Positions 44,428-53,063 of a stretch of 64,000 nucleotides of DNA are shown in pieces. Source of the DNA: an uncultured Bradyrhizobium sp. (lineage in GTDB: Bacteria; Pseudomonadota; Alphaproteobacteria; Rhizobiales; Xanthobacteraceae). The stretch is taken from the NCBI RefSeq assembly GCF_947648125.1, contig NZ_CANSMR010000002.1, positions 1 to 64,000 on the forward strand, read 5' to 3'. The notes under the pieces were generated by a model. The model made no database searches and was not told the origin of the DNA. It saw only the letters and a program-made list of their open reading frames with translations. A program made the translations under genes and the position numbers. Positions within the stretch are counted from its first letter, which is position 1. The number at the start of each line of letters is the position of its first letter.

Positions 44428-45027
44428 ATGCGCCTTACCCTCGTCGGTTCCCGCCATTTCGGCGTGACGACCTTGAACATGCTGCGCGAGCACCACGTCA
44501 CGCTGGTCAGGGTGGTCGTCCATGACGGCGAGGACCGGCTGGCGGCAGCGGCCAGGGCGGCCGGCATCGAGGTCGTTGTCCAGGCCGATCCCAAGCTGGT
44601 GACGGCCGCCGAGATCGCGCCGGGCACCGACCTGATCGTGACCGCCCACAGCCACGCCCGGGTCAGCAAGGAGGCCCTTGCCGTGGCCAAGCTTGGCGGC
44701 ATCGGGTACCACCCGTCGCTGCTGCCGCGTCACCGCGGCATCGCAGCGGTGGAATGGACCATCAAGGAAGGCGATCCGATCGCCGGCGGCAGCATCTATC
44801 ACCTCGCCGACCGCATGGACGCCGGCGCGATCGCCGCCCAGGACTGGGTGTTCGTCAAGAAGGGCGAGACCGCGCGAGAGCTGTGGGAGCGCGCGCTGGC
44901 GCCACTCGGGCTACGTCTGCTCGCCGAGGTCATCGACTACGGCAAGGTCAACGGCTCGCTGCCGGCCAAGGTGCAGGATGAGCAGTTTGCGACCAAGGCG
45001 CCTAACCTCAGCCCGGGCAAACACTAA
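44428..45027 (+). CDS. Formyltransferase-fold protein (methionyl-tRNA formyltransferase-like, short)
   Basis: A 199-residue protein covering only the catalytic formyltransferase domain. Seen: MRLTLVGSRHFGVTTLNML, the loop HPSLLPRHRG with His95, and Asp131 in ADRMDAGAI. The conserved catalytic asparagine two residues before the histidine (N-x-H) is glycine here (G-Y-H, Gly93). The length rules out true Fmt (about 310 residues), and the substrate is unknown. Candidates are sugar-nucleotide formyltransferases or a non-catalytic binder. It follows the CorC-like gene by 120 bp. Confidence 0.75.
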   Translation: MRLTLVGSRHFGVTTLNMLREHHVTLVRVVVHDGEDRLAAAARAAGIEVVVQADPKLVTAAEIAPGTDLIVTAHSHARVSKEALAVAKLGGIGYHPSLLPRHRGIAAVEWTIKEGDPIAGGSIYHLADRMDAGAIAAQDWVFVKKGETARELWERALAPLGLRLLAEVIDYGKVNGSLPAKVQDEQFATKAPNLSPGKH

Positions 45028-45222
45028 TTCGCAACCACGGTATCAAGATACCTCGACCTCAAGGAGCAGGAACAGATTCTTCGTTTCCTGATCCGGAACC
45101 GAATTCACCATGATGTGTTTGAGTTCACAGGAACATCTGGGGTCTCTTGCGACGCAGCAAATTTTGAACACATTGTGACAGGATAAGCCGCGTCATCACA
45201 CGAAATGACAGGGATTTGATTC

Positions 45223-45582
45223 ATGCGTTCGATCCGCATTCGCGACCTGATTTTGGTCACTTCGGTCGCTTCGGCTGCCGCCCTCACCGCTGCTCCCGCC
45301 TCCGCCCAGCAGCCTTATGACGGCCTTTGGAGCGTCACTGTCGTCACCAAGACCGGCAGCTGCGAGCCGTCATCCAGTTCGACGGTGAATGTCATCGACG
45401 GAAAGATCTCAGCACAGGGCGCGGCGATCTCCGGCACCGTCGGCAGCGGGGGCCTTGTGCGAGTCTCGATCAATGGTGCATATGCGAACGGACAACTCAG
45501 TGGCAACTCCGGATCGGGGAAGTGGAATGGGGCATCAGCTGGCGTACCGTGCAGCGGCCGATGGGAAGCGTCCCGTCAGTAA
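45223..45582 (+). CDS. Small secreted beta-rich protein, unknown
   Basis: 119 residues with a signal peptide (core TSVASAAALTAAPASAQ). The mature part, PYDGLWSVTVVTKTGSCEPS, ISGTVGSGGLVRVSINGAYA and GKWNGASAGVPCSGRWEASR, is Gly/Ser-rich with two cysteines. It resembles small extracytoplasmic beta-sandwich-like proteins found in several copies in Bradyrhizobium. AGGGA lies upstream of the ATG. The next secreted-protein gene overlaps its 3' end. Confidence 0.7.
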   Translation: MRSIRIRDLILVTSVASAAALTAAPASAQQPYDGLWSVTVVTKTGSCEPSSSSTVNVIDGKISAQGAAISGTVGSGGLVRVSINGAYANGQLSGNSGSGKWNGASAGVPCSGRWEASRQ

Positions 45583-46081
45583 GATCACCAGCGTATCGAA
45601 TTTGTTCGCCATCGCGCGGCGGCCAGCATTTGCAGCCGCCGCGTTTTTCGTGACTGCATTGGCAAGCACCGCAGGCCATGCCCAGTCCAGCCCGTTCGCC
45701 GGCATGGCGGGCACCTGGTCGGGCGCCGGCTCGGTCACCCTCGACGACGGTTCAAGCGAGCGCATCCGCTGCCGCGCGACCTACCACGTCGGCGGGCCCC
45801 GGATGACCATGAGCCTCACCTGCGCCAGCGACGCCTACAAGTTCAACCTGGCAGCCGACGTGCAGGCCGAGGGTAGCGCGGTGACTGGCTCCTGGAGCGA
45901 GTCCAGCCGCAACGTCAACGGCGATCTGCGAGGTCGCGGCGGCGGCGGCAACTTCCAGGTCGTTGCCAGCGCGCCCGGCTTCAATGCCGACATCGCGATG
46001 CGCACCGCCGGCAACAAGCAGTCTGTCACGATCAGGGCCGACAGCCAGTTCCGCGGCGCCAACATCACGCTGTCGAAGTAA
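45527..46081 (+). CDS. Secreted protein of unknown function
   Basis: Mature region AQSSPFAGMAGTWSGAGSVT, DGSSERIRCRATYHVGG, LTCASDAYKFNLAADVQAEG, with two cysteines and a repeating beta pattern; the signal-peptide core is FAAAAFFVTALASTAGHA. The start is uncertain: ATG 45527 (GGGGAAG upstream) makes a 56-base overlap with the preceding gene in another frame, while a TTG at 45602 would remove the overlap but lacks a ribosome-binding site. A terminator follows directly. Confidence 0.68.
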   Translation: MGHQLAYRAAADGKRPVSKITSVSNLFAIARRPAFAAAAFFVTALASTAGHAQSSPFAGMAGTWSGAGSVTLDDGSSERIRCRATYHVGGPRMTMSLTCASDAYKFNLAADVQAEGSAVTGSWSESSRNVNGDLRGRGGGGNFQVVASAPGFNADIAMRTAGNKQSVTIRADSQFRGANITLSK

Positions 46082-46102
46082 TCAATCGATACGCCGACGA
46101 GA

Positions 46103-46133
46103 AAAGCCCTCGGGTCATCCCCGAGGGCTTTTT
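46103..46133 (+). terminator. Rho-independent terminator
   Basis: AAGCCCTCGGG-TCAT-CCCCGAGGGCTT followed by TTTTTG, 22 bp after the stop of the secreted protein at 45527-46081. It probably ends the transcript of the two overlapping secreted-protein genes. Confidence 0.92.
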
Positions 46134-46183
46134 GTTGCGCGCGCGGCAACCACCGCGCACATCTCAACGCGAGATTCCTGTGT

Positions 46184-46232
46184 TGACGCGTTTTCCTTAC
46201 GCGAACCGGTATCCACTTCGCTCGAAAACGCT
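46184..46232. repeat. Dispersed GACGCGTTTTC-type inverted repeat
   Basis: GACGCGTTTTCC near one end faces CGAAAACGCT at the other, with ACGCGAACCGGTATCCACTT between. I recognise it as a common intergenic repeat of rhizobial and Bradyrhizobium genomes. It abuts the RidA stop codon. Confidence 0.55.
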
Positions 46233-46631
46233 CTATGCGGCAGGCACGAACGCGGTGACCTCGATCTCGACCTTGGCGCGCTGATCGACCAGTCCGTCGA
46301 TATAGAGCAGCGTGGACGGCGGGAAAATGCGTCCGAGCGTCTCCTTCCACGCCGCGCCGATACCGGCGCCTGCGGTCTCGTATTCGCTGCGGCTGGTCAG
46401 GTACCAGGTCAGGCGGACGATGTGCTCGGGACCTGCGCCGGCTTCGTTCAACAGCTTGATGATCCGCTTCAGTGCCGTGCCGACCTGGGCAGCCATCTCG
46501 GGCGCGTACTCGCCCTTCTCATCGCCGCCGGTCTGCCCTGCCAGCACGATCCATTTGCCGGGCGCGTCGAACGCGACGCCGTGCGAGAAGCCGCGGGGTT
46601 TCGACCACTCGGCCGGTTGCAAGACACGCAT
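46233..46631 (-). CDS. RidA-family (YjgF/YER057c/UK114) protein, non-canonical subgroup
   Basis: 132 residues: SHGVAFDAPGKWIVLAGQTG, MAAQVGTALKRIIKLLNEAG, VEIEVTAFVPAA. RidA enzymes hydrolyse reactive enamine/imine intermediates, using an arginine in the PxRxxVEV segment. Here that segment reads PPSTLLYIDGL and the arginine is absent, which points to one of the Rid subgroups (Rid4-7) lacking the classical deaminase activity. Strong AGGAGG ribosome-binding site. Confidence 0.87.
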   Translation of the reverse strand: MRVLQPAEWSKPRGFSHGVAFDAPGKWIVLAGQTGGDEKGEYAPEMAAQVGTALKRIIKLLNEAGAGPEHIVRLTWYLTSRSEYETAGAGIGAAWKETLGRIFPPSTLLYIDGLVDQRAKVEIEVTAFVPAA

Positions 46632-46773
46632 GAGCAGATCCTCCTGATGTGATTAGTCCCGCCCTGCTTAGCAGAGATCACGCGGTTGACGCACCACGCA
46701 TCGGCAGAATTGCGCGTTGCAAATTCATATCGGCTCGCCGATACCGGGAATCCCTCCTCATCTCGTTCCGATC

Positions 46774-47649
46774 ATGGATCGCACGCCCTCAAAGACTCGC
46801 GCAGCACTATGGATGTCCGGTTGGCTCGCGCTGATGCTGATCGTGGCGGTGGCCGGCCGCGAGGCGACGCGCGAGGTCAACGTCTTCCAGCTGATGGCCG
46901 TGCGCGGCGTGCTCGGCTTCGTGATGCTGTATCCGCTGGTCCACATCATTGGCGGGCTTGCGATCGTGAAGACTGCGCGCGTGCACGTCCACATCGCGCG
47001 CAACCTGATCCATTTCTGCGCGCAGCTTGGCTGGTTCTATGCGCTGACACTGATCCCGATCGGCCAGGTGGTCGCGATCGAGTTCACGATGCCGATCTGG
47101 ACCGCGATCCTTGCGGCGGGCTTCCTCGGCGAACGGATGACATCCTGGAAGATCGTCGCGATCGTGCTTGGCCTGGTCGGCGTCATCGTGATCGTGCGGC
47201 CGGCGACCGGTGCGATCAATCCGGGCCAGTTGATCGCGCTCGCAGCAGCAATGGGCTTCGGAGTCTCGATCGCCGTGGTCAAATCGCTGACGCGAACCGA
47301 GCAGGCGCTGACGATCATCTTCTGGATGCTGGTGGTGCAGTCGCTCGCCAGCATCGGGCCTGCGCTCTATGTCTGGACCTGGCCGCCGCTGTCCACCTGG
47401 GGCTGGCTTGCGGTGATCGCATTCTGCGGCACCTTCTCGCATTACTGCATGGCGCGCGCCCTGCTCCATGCCGATGCGACCGTCGTGATCCCGATGGATT
47501 TCGTCCGCGTCCCGCTGACCGCGATCGTCGGGTGGCTGATTTATGCCGAGCAGCTCGACGCTTATACGGTACTTGGCGCCGCCATGATTCTGGCAGGCAA
47601 CCTCCTGAACCTGATGCCCGGTGCAAAGGTGCCGGCGCGCGCAAGATGA
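46774..47649 (+). CDS. EamA/DMT-superfamily transporter
   Basis: 291 residues with ten membrane segments in two EamA halves (IALAAAMGFGVSIAVV opens the second half; FLGERMTSWKIVAIVLGLVG ends the first with the typical GER motif). DMT permeases export metabolites such as amino acids or S-adenosylmethionine; substrate unknown. ATG 46774 is preferred over a TTG at 46717. It is divergent from ridA. Confidence 0.87.
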   Translation: MDRTPSKTRAALWMSGWLALMLIVAVAGREATREVNVFQLMAVRGVLGFVMLYPLVHIIGGLAIVKTARVHVHIARNLIHFCAQLGWFYALTLIPIGQVVAIEFTMPIWTAILAAGFLGERMTSWKIVAIVLGLVGVIVIVRPATGAINPGQLIALAAAMGFGVSIAVVKSLTRTEQALTIIFWMLVVQSLASIGPALYVWTWPPLSTWGWLAVIAFCGTFSHYCMARALLHADATVVIPMDFVRVPLTAIVGWLIYAEQLDAYTVLGAAMILAGNLLNLMPGAKVPARAR

Positions 47650-47686
47650 CCGCTGCGCAGCGCTATACCGATGCGGCACGACCACA

Positions 47687-47710
47687 AAGCCCGGGGATCA
47701 TGCCGGGCTT
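47687..47710. terminator. Hairpin between convergent genes, possible bidirectional terminator
   Basis: AAGCCCGG/CCGGGCTT with an eight-base loop lies between the 3' ends of the EamA gene and the BrnA-like gene. There is no strong T run on either side, so it may be a weak or Rho-assisted end point. Confidence 0.45.
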
Positions 47711-47720
47711 CGAAAGCGCG

Positions 47721-47966
47721 CTACTTCCCGGCGGCCTTGCGCAGCGCCGCGTTGATGCGGTCCTGCCAGCCAGGGCCGCCTTCCTGGAAATATGCCAGCA
47801 CGTCCTGATCGATCCGCAGCGTGACCTGCTCCCGGACGCCGGGGACCGGGACGGCCGCAGTCTTTGGCAGTGCATCCGCGACCTTGGTGGTGGCCCGTTT
47901 GAACGCCGCCTCGGCTTCGCTACGGGCATCGTTCAAGGTTCGCGGTCGTCTCGGCTGGTCGGCCAT
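47721..47966 (-). CDS. BrnA-like antitoxin/DNA-binding protein, without a BrnT partner
   Basis: 81 residues. The C-terminal half VTLRIDQDVLAYFQEGGPGW, QDRINAALRKAAGK, matches the ribbon-helix-helix BrnA/COG3514 family (VxLRxDxDVLxxFrxxGxGWQxRxNxxLR). In BrnTA systems BrnT (an RNase toxin) is encoded directly upstream; here the upstream neighbour is cysK, 17 bp away, and no BrnT frame is seen. It therefore looks like an orphan RHH regulator co-transcribed with cysK. Confidence 0.8.
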   Translation of the reverse strand: MADQPRRPRTLNDARSEAEAAFKRATTKVADALPKTAAVPVPGVREQVTLRIDQDVLAYFQEGGPGWQDRINAALRKAAGK

Positions 47967-47983
47967 GTCCTGGATCCTGTGTC

Positions 47984-48958
<975 letters not shown>

Positions 48959-49186
48959 CAAGCGGCTCCTGTTGGGGGATATGCTGGAAATATGCGGTCT
49001 TCTCTCATTAGAAGCAGCGCATCATGGCGCGCAAGTGAGAAACCGCCGAGACGCAAATTCGTTGCATCGCAAAAAACTAGAACCTGCGCAAATAACGTAA
49101 AACCTACGCATTTGTGTTGCGACAAGGTCAAACAAGTGCGTCTATATACCTTGGTAAGGTGAAGCTCAGAACGCAAAGGAGGTCAC
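48959..49186. promoter_or_regulatory. Divergent promoter region cysK / zinc-ribbon gene
   Basis: A 228-bp, notably AT-richer gap carrying the promoters of both genes. TATATA at about 49144 may be a -10 element for the plus-strand gene. No cysteine, SAM or Zur operator was recognised by eye. Confidence 0.45.
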
Positions 49187-49402
49187 ATGCCAGCTCTCGC
49201 TGAAGTTCTGTCGACCGCAGCGTCCAGGCCCGATCCGCGCGGCAGCGATTTGCCGACCTGTCCCGTGTGTGCTGACTCCATGGTCGCGGCAGAAGCGTCC
49301 GCGTACCTGTTCGACAATTTGATCAGCTATCTCTGGACCTGCGACAATTGTGGTTACGGGTTCGTGACCAAGCACTCGGTGAAACCGATCGTGTGCAACT
49401 GA
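49187..49402 (+). CDS. Small zinc-ribbon protein, unknown
   Basis: 71 residues with two CxxC knuckles (CPVC at about 25-28, CDNC at about 52-55) and a final cysteine (VCN). Between them is an aromatic segment AYLFDNLISYLWTC. The ribosome-binding site (AAAGGAGG) is near perfect, suggesting strong translation. The pattern fits a single zinc ribbon of unknown role. It is divergent from cysK and converges on tgt with 10 bp between. Confidence 0.82.
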   Translation: MPALAEVLSTAASRPDPRGSDLPTCPVCADSMVAAEASAYLFDNLISYLWTCDNCGYGFVTKHSVKPIVCN

Positions 49403-49412
49403 TCACTTAGGC

Positions 49413-50546
49413 TCACCTCGGAGCGATGTCACCGCGCGCCCAACCGGCGCGCGTTTTCGTTTTGAAATCCTCGAAGGTGCCGTTTGCCACCGCGTCGCGG
49501 ATGCCCTGCATCAGCTCTTGGTAATAGGCGACGTTGATTTCGGACAGCAGCATTGCCCCAAGTGTTTCGCCGGCGCGCACCAGATGGTGCAGATAGGCGC
49601 GCGAATAGCTGCGCGCCGCCGGCCACGTGCTCTCTTCATCGAGCGGACGCGGATCGTCGATGTGCCGGGCATTGCGCAGGTTGATCTGCCCGAACCGCGT
49701 GAACGTCATGCCGTGGCGTCCGTTCCGTGTCGGCATCACACAGTCGAACATGTCGACGCCACGCGCCACCGCCTCCAGAATGTCCTCCGGCGTGCCGACG
49801 CCCATCAGATAGCGCGGCCGATCGGACGGCAGCGCCGGCGCGGTCTCCTCGATCATCGACAGCATCACCGCCTGCGGCTCGCCGACCGCCAACCCGCCGA
49901 TCGCATACCCGTGAAAGCCAATGTCCGTCAGCCCGTGCGCGCTGGCGTGGCGGAAATCGGGGATGTCACCGCCCTGGACGATGCCGAACAGCATGTAGCC
50001 GTCCGGCGCGCTCTCGAAGGCACGCTTCGAGCGTTCGGCCCAGCGCAGCGACAGCTGCATCGCGCGCTCGATGTCGGCGCGCTCGGCCGGCAGCCGCACG
50101 CACTCGTCCATCTGCATCGCAATGTCGGAGCCGAGCAGCCGTTGCACCTCGATCGAGCGCTCCGGCGACAGCTCGACTTTGGCGCCGTCGATATGCGAGC
50201 GGAAGGTCACGGCCTTCTCGGTCACCTTGCGTAGCTCGGAGAGCGACATCACCTGGAAGCCGCCGGAATCCGTCAGCATCGGTCCGCCCCAGCCGGTGAA
50301 GCGCTGCAGGCCGCCGAGCGCTGCGATCCGCTCGGCGCCCGGCCGCAGCATCAGGTGATAGGTGTTACCGAGCACGATATCGGCGCCGGCATCGCGCACC
50401 TCGCGCCAATGCATGCCCTTCATCGCCCCGGCGGTACCGACCGGCATGAATGCGGGCGTCCGGACGAGGCCATGCGGCGTGGTCAGGCGCCCGGTGCGGG
50501 CGGCGCCGTCAGTCGCCAACAATTCGAAATGATTGGGAAGATTCAT
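49413..50546 (-). CDS. tgt: Queuine tRNA-ribosyltransferase (TGT) lacking zinc ligands
   Basis: 377 residues from ATG 50546 ([20 protein letters not shown]). Catalytic aspartates are present: Asp93 in [13 protein letters not shown] and Asp268 in [15 protein letters not shown]. The enzyme swaps guanine-34 of GUN-anticodon tRNAs for preQ1. All four ligands of the structural zinc (C-x-C-x2-C-x25-H) are replaced: Ser306, Trp308 and Ala311 just before YSRAYLHHL, and Ile337 in [10 protein letters not shown] where the family has HN. The fold around the site is otherwise well kept, so this looks like a zinc-free lineage variant rather than a pseudogene. queA is 4.5 kb away on the same strand. Confidence 0.95.
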   Translation of the reverse strand: MNLPNHFELLATDGAARTGRLTTPHGLVRTPAFMPVGTAGAMKGMHWREVRDAGADIVLGNTYHLMLRPGAERIAALGGLQRFTGWGGPMLTDSGGFQVMSLSELRKVTEKAVTFRSHIDGAKVELSPERSIEVQRLLGSDIAMQMDECVRLPAERADIERAMQLSLRWAERSKRAFESAPDGYMLFGIVQGGDIPDFRHASAHGLTDIGFHGYAIGGLAVGEPQAVMLSMIEETAPALPSDRPRYLMGVGTPEDILEAVARGVDMFDCVMPTRNGRHGMTFTRFGQINLRNARHIDDPRPLDEESTWPAARSYSRAYLHHLVRAGETLGAMLLSEINVAYYQELMQGIRDAVANGTFEDFKTKTRAGWARGDIAPR

Positions 50547-50666
50547 GCCGCTGCTTATTGCGTGTCGCCGATGCCCGATCAACCCGTCGGGTAACGGCTC
50601 CCGCGCGACTTCGTGAACGCCAACGGCTGGACGGACGCTTGCCTTGAAGCGGTCCTTCCGTTAAAC

Positions 50667-50687
50667 AAAACGAAACCGTATCGTTTT
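50667..50687. promoter_or_regulatory. TetR-type operator (perfect inverted repeat) upstream of the patatin gene
   Basis: AAAACGA, seven bases (AACCGTA), TCGTTTT: a perfect 7-bp inverted repeat, 113 bp before the patatin start. A nearly identical site occurs at 52829-52849 after the TetR gene. Half-site and spacing suit a TetR dimer, and the adjacent TetR gene is the obvious ligand. Confidence 0.65.
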
Positions 50688-50800
50688 ATGTCAAGAATAT
50701 GGCGGCGGAAATGTTCCGCCGCGACGGCAATCCGCGTGAAACCTGACTGGCCGAGATGTTCCCACCCTCCAGCGCCCGGCCTGACGGCGTCCGCCATCGG

Positions 50801-51934
50801 ATGACACCCGCTCATGCGATCCGGCAAGCGGTGCTGCTGTGCGGGCTCGCCTTCGCGCTGGCGGCCTGCAGTTCGCTGCCGCGCATGCCCTACACGGCTG
50901 CCGACGCCGCCAATTCGCGGGTGCTCGATCTCGACGGGCTGCGCCGCTATGCCGACGAGCCGGCTTCCAAATTCAAACTCGAGAAGGACAACGTCGCCCC
51001 GATCAAGACCTATCTCGCCCTCTCCGGCGGCGGTGCCGACGGCGCCTATGGCGTCGGTGTCCTCAACGGCTGGACCGCGGCCGGCAACCGCCCGAGCTTC
51101 TCGGTCGTCTCCGGTGTCAGTACCGGCGGACTGATTGCGCCCTTCGCATTCCTCGGCCCGCGCTACGACGACACGCTGAGGGAGGTCTACACATCAGGCA
51201 TCGCCGAAAGCCTGCTGCAGGACCCGAGCCTGATGCGGGTGCTGTTCGGCTCGGGCCTGTTCGGCAACAAGCGGCTGCGCGAGCTGGTGGCGCGTTACGT
51301 CGGCCAGGACATCCTGAGCGAGGTGGCGCGCGAAAACGCCAAGGGCCGAAAGCTCCTGATCGTCACCACCGATCTCGACACCCAGCGCACCGTGATCTGG
51401 GACATGGGACGGATCGCCGCCGTCGGAACGCCCGAGGCGCTGCAGCTGTTTCGCGACGTGATGGCGGCCTCCGCCAGCATTCCGCTGGTGTTTCCGCCGA
51501 TCATGATCGACGCCGAGGGTCAGGGCCGCCGCTTCCAGGAGATGCATGTCGACGGCGGCGTGACCGCGCCGGTCCTGACGCTGCCGGACGCACTGCTGTT
51601 CCGCGAGCGTACCTGGCCCGCCAACGGCCGCATGAACATCTACATCCTCGTCAACAAGAAGCTCGAGGGTAACTTCGAGCTGGTGTCGAACTCCACGATC
51701 GACGTCGCCTCGCGCAGCATTTCCGCGATCACGCAGGCGCAGACGCGCTCGGTCATTCTCTCGACCTATGATTTCGCCCGCCGCAACCGGCTGGACTTCC
51801 ATCTGTCCTACATCGAGCGCGACTATCCGGCGCCGGAGACCCAGGGCTTCGACACCGCCTATATGCGCGCGCTCTACCAGCACGGCTACGAGAAGGCCGC
51901 CGCGGGGCAGGCCTGGACCGCGACGCCGCCCTGA
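50801..51934 (+). CDS. Patatin-like phospholipase, lipoprotein
   Basis: 377 residues. Lipoprotein signal peptide ends LAAC at Cys23. Patatin features: oxyanion loop LALSGGGADGAYGVGVLNG, nucleophile Ser107 in SGVSTGG, and catalytic Asp251 in MHVDGGV. It is thus a probable membrane-anchored periplasmic lipid acyl hydrolase. ATG 50801 was chosen because it gives the lipobox; an ATG at 50756 is in frame upstream. The TetR gene follows 97 bp later on the same strand, so the two probably form one regulated unit. Confidence 0.88.
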   Translation: MTPAHAIRQAVLLCGLAFALAACSSLPRMPYTAADAANSRVLDLDGLRRYADEPASKFKLEKDNVAPIKTYLALSGGGADGAYGVGVLNGWTAAGNRPSFSVVSGVSTGGLIAPFAFLGPRYDDTLREVYTSGIAESLLQDPSLMRVLFGSGLFGNKRLRELVARYVGQDILSEVARENAKGRKLLIVTTDLDTQRTVIWDMGRIAAVGTPEALQLFRDVMAASASIPLVFPPIMIDAEGQGRRFQEMHVDGGVTAPVLTLPDALLFRERTWPANGRMNIYILVNKKLEGNFELVSNSTIDVASRSISAITQAQTRSVILSTYDFARRNRLDFHLSYIERDYPAPETQGFDTAYMRALYQHGYEKAAAGQAWTATPP

Positions 51935-52031
51935 GCGGGCCAGCTCCCGGTACCGCCGAATGGACGAATCCGCATTGCGCGGGTTATAGACCGGACAGAC
52001 CCGTCCGAACGCACAACGAGATGAATGGGCA

Positions 52032-52769
52032 ATGGGATTGACGGCAACCAAGGCCAAGACGGCCAGGCGCGGCGTGATCAAGTCACGCGGCGGCCGGCCG
52101 ACCCGGGATGCTGCGATCGAGCGCGACCAGCGGCTGATCGAGGTCGCCACGCGCCTGTTCCTTGAGCGCGGCTTCGATGCGACGTCGATCGACGCCGTGG
52201 CCGAGGCCGCCCGCGTCAGCAAGCCCACCGTCTACGGACAGTATGGCGACAAGCGCGGCCTGTTCACCGCGGTGCTCAGGCGCGAAATCGAGCGCTGGCT
52301 TGCCCCGCTCGCCGCCGCGGCGGCCGAAGCGCAGGCCGGCGGCAGCTGCGATGGTTCGGTCGAGGAACGGCTGATCGAGCTCGGGCGCCAGCTGCTGGTG
52401 CTGAACTGCAGCGCCGACTCCATCGCCTTCAGCCGGATCCTGACCGCGCAGGCGATCAATTTCCCCGAGGTCGCCAAGCTTGCCGTCGACGAAGGCTGGT
52501 CGAAAGCGGTGTCGACGACGGCGGATTTCTTCGACCATCTGGTCGACAATGGCGCCCTCGACCTCGAGGACACGACGATCGCGGCCGAGACCTTCCTCAA
52601 CATGGTGGTCGGCCACACCCACCGGATGGCGACATTCGGGATTGTAATCGACATGAAGGCCGCCGTGACGCGGATGGAAGTCTCGATCCGGCTGTTCCTT
52701 GCCGGTGCCGTGGGACCGCGGGACCGGCTGCGCGACGCCGCCAAGGCACGTCGCCGGCCGGCGCGCTGA
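52032..52769 (+). CDS. TetR-family transcriptional regulator
   Basis: 245 residues. N-terminal helix-turn-helix: ATRLFLERGFDATSIDAVAE, AARVSKPTVYGQYGDKRGLF. The C-terminal part is of the AefR-like type. Likely repressor of the upstream patatin gene and of itself through the inverted repeat at 50667-50687; this is inferred from position and site symmetry. Confidence 0.9.
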   Translation: MGLTATKAKTARRGVIKSRGGRPTRDAAIERDQRLIEVATRLFLERGFDATSIDAVAEAARVSKPTVYGQYGDKRGLFTAVLRREIERWLAPLAAAAAEAQAGGSCDGSVEERLIELGRQLLVLNCSADSIAFSRILTAQAINFPEVAKLAVDEGWSKAVSTTADFFDHLVDNGALDLEDTTIAAETFLNMVVGHTHRMATFGIVIDMKAAVTRMEVSIRLFLAGAVGPRDRLRDAAKARRRPAR

Positions 52770-52828
52770 CCGTTTTTATAGGATCGTTTCGTCGTCTTAC
52801 ACGTTGCTGTGATGAACCTTGAATAAAC

Positions 52829-52849
52829 AGAACGAAACCGTATTGTTTA
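52829..52849. promoter_or_regulatory. Second TetR-type operator-like repeat
   Basis: Core AACGA, AACCGTA, TTGTT: the same sequence as the site at 50667-50687 with small changes that break one base pair of the dyad. It lies after the TetR gene and about 215 bp before the PepSY-protein gene, so it might control that gene. Confidence 0.5.
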
Positions 52850-53063
52850 GTTGCAAAGAGACGCTGGGCCCGGATCAGCCCCCCAAGGGTTTTGCGTCGC
52901 CTTGTAAACTTCGACCGTCACGACGGAGCTGCCGCCATTGCTCCGCCTGAACGTTCGGCGGCCGACCTGTGACCAACAAAGGTCGGCCGCACCTTTCTCG
53001 GCCCGCCTCCTCGCTCTGCGGGCGCGGGTCATGCGCGTGCACATGTTCAATACAGGTTCGACG

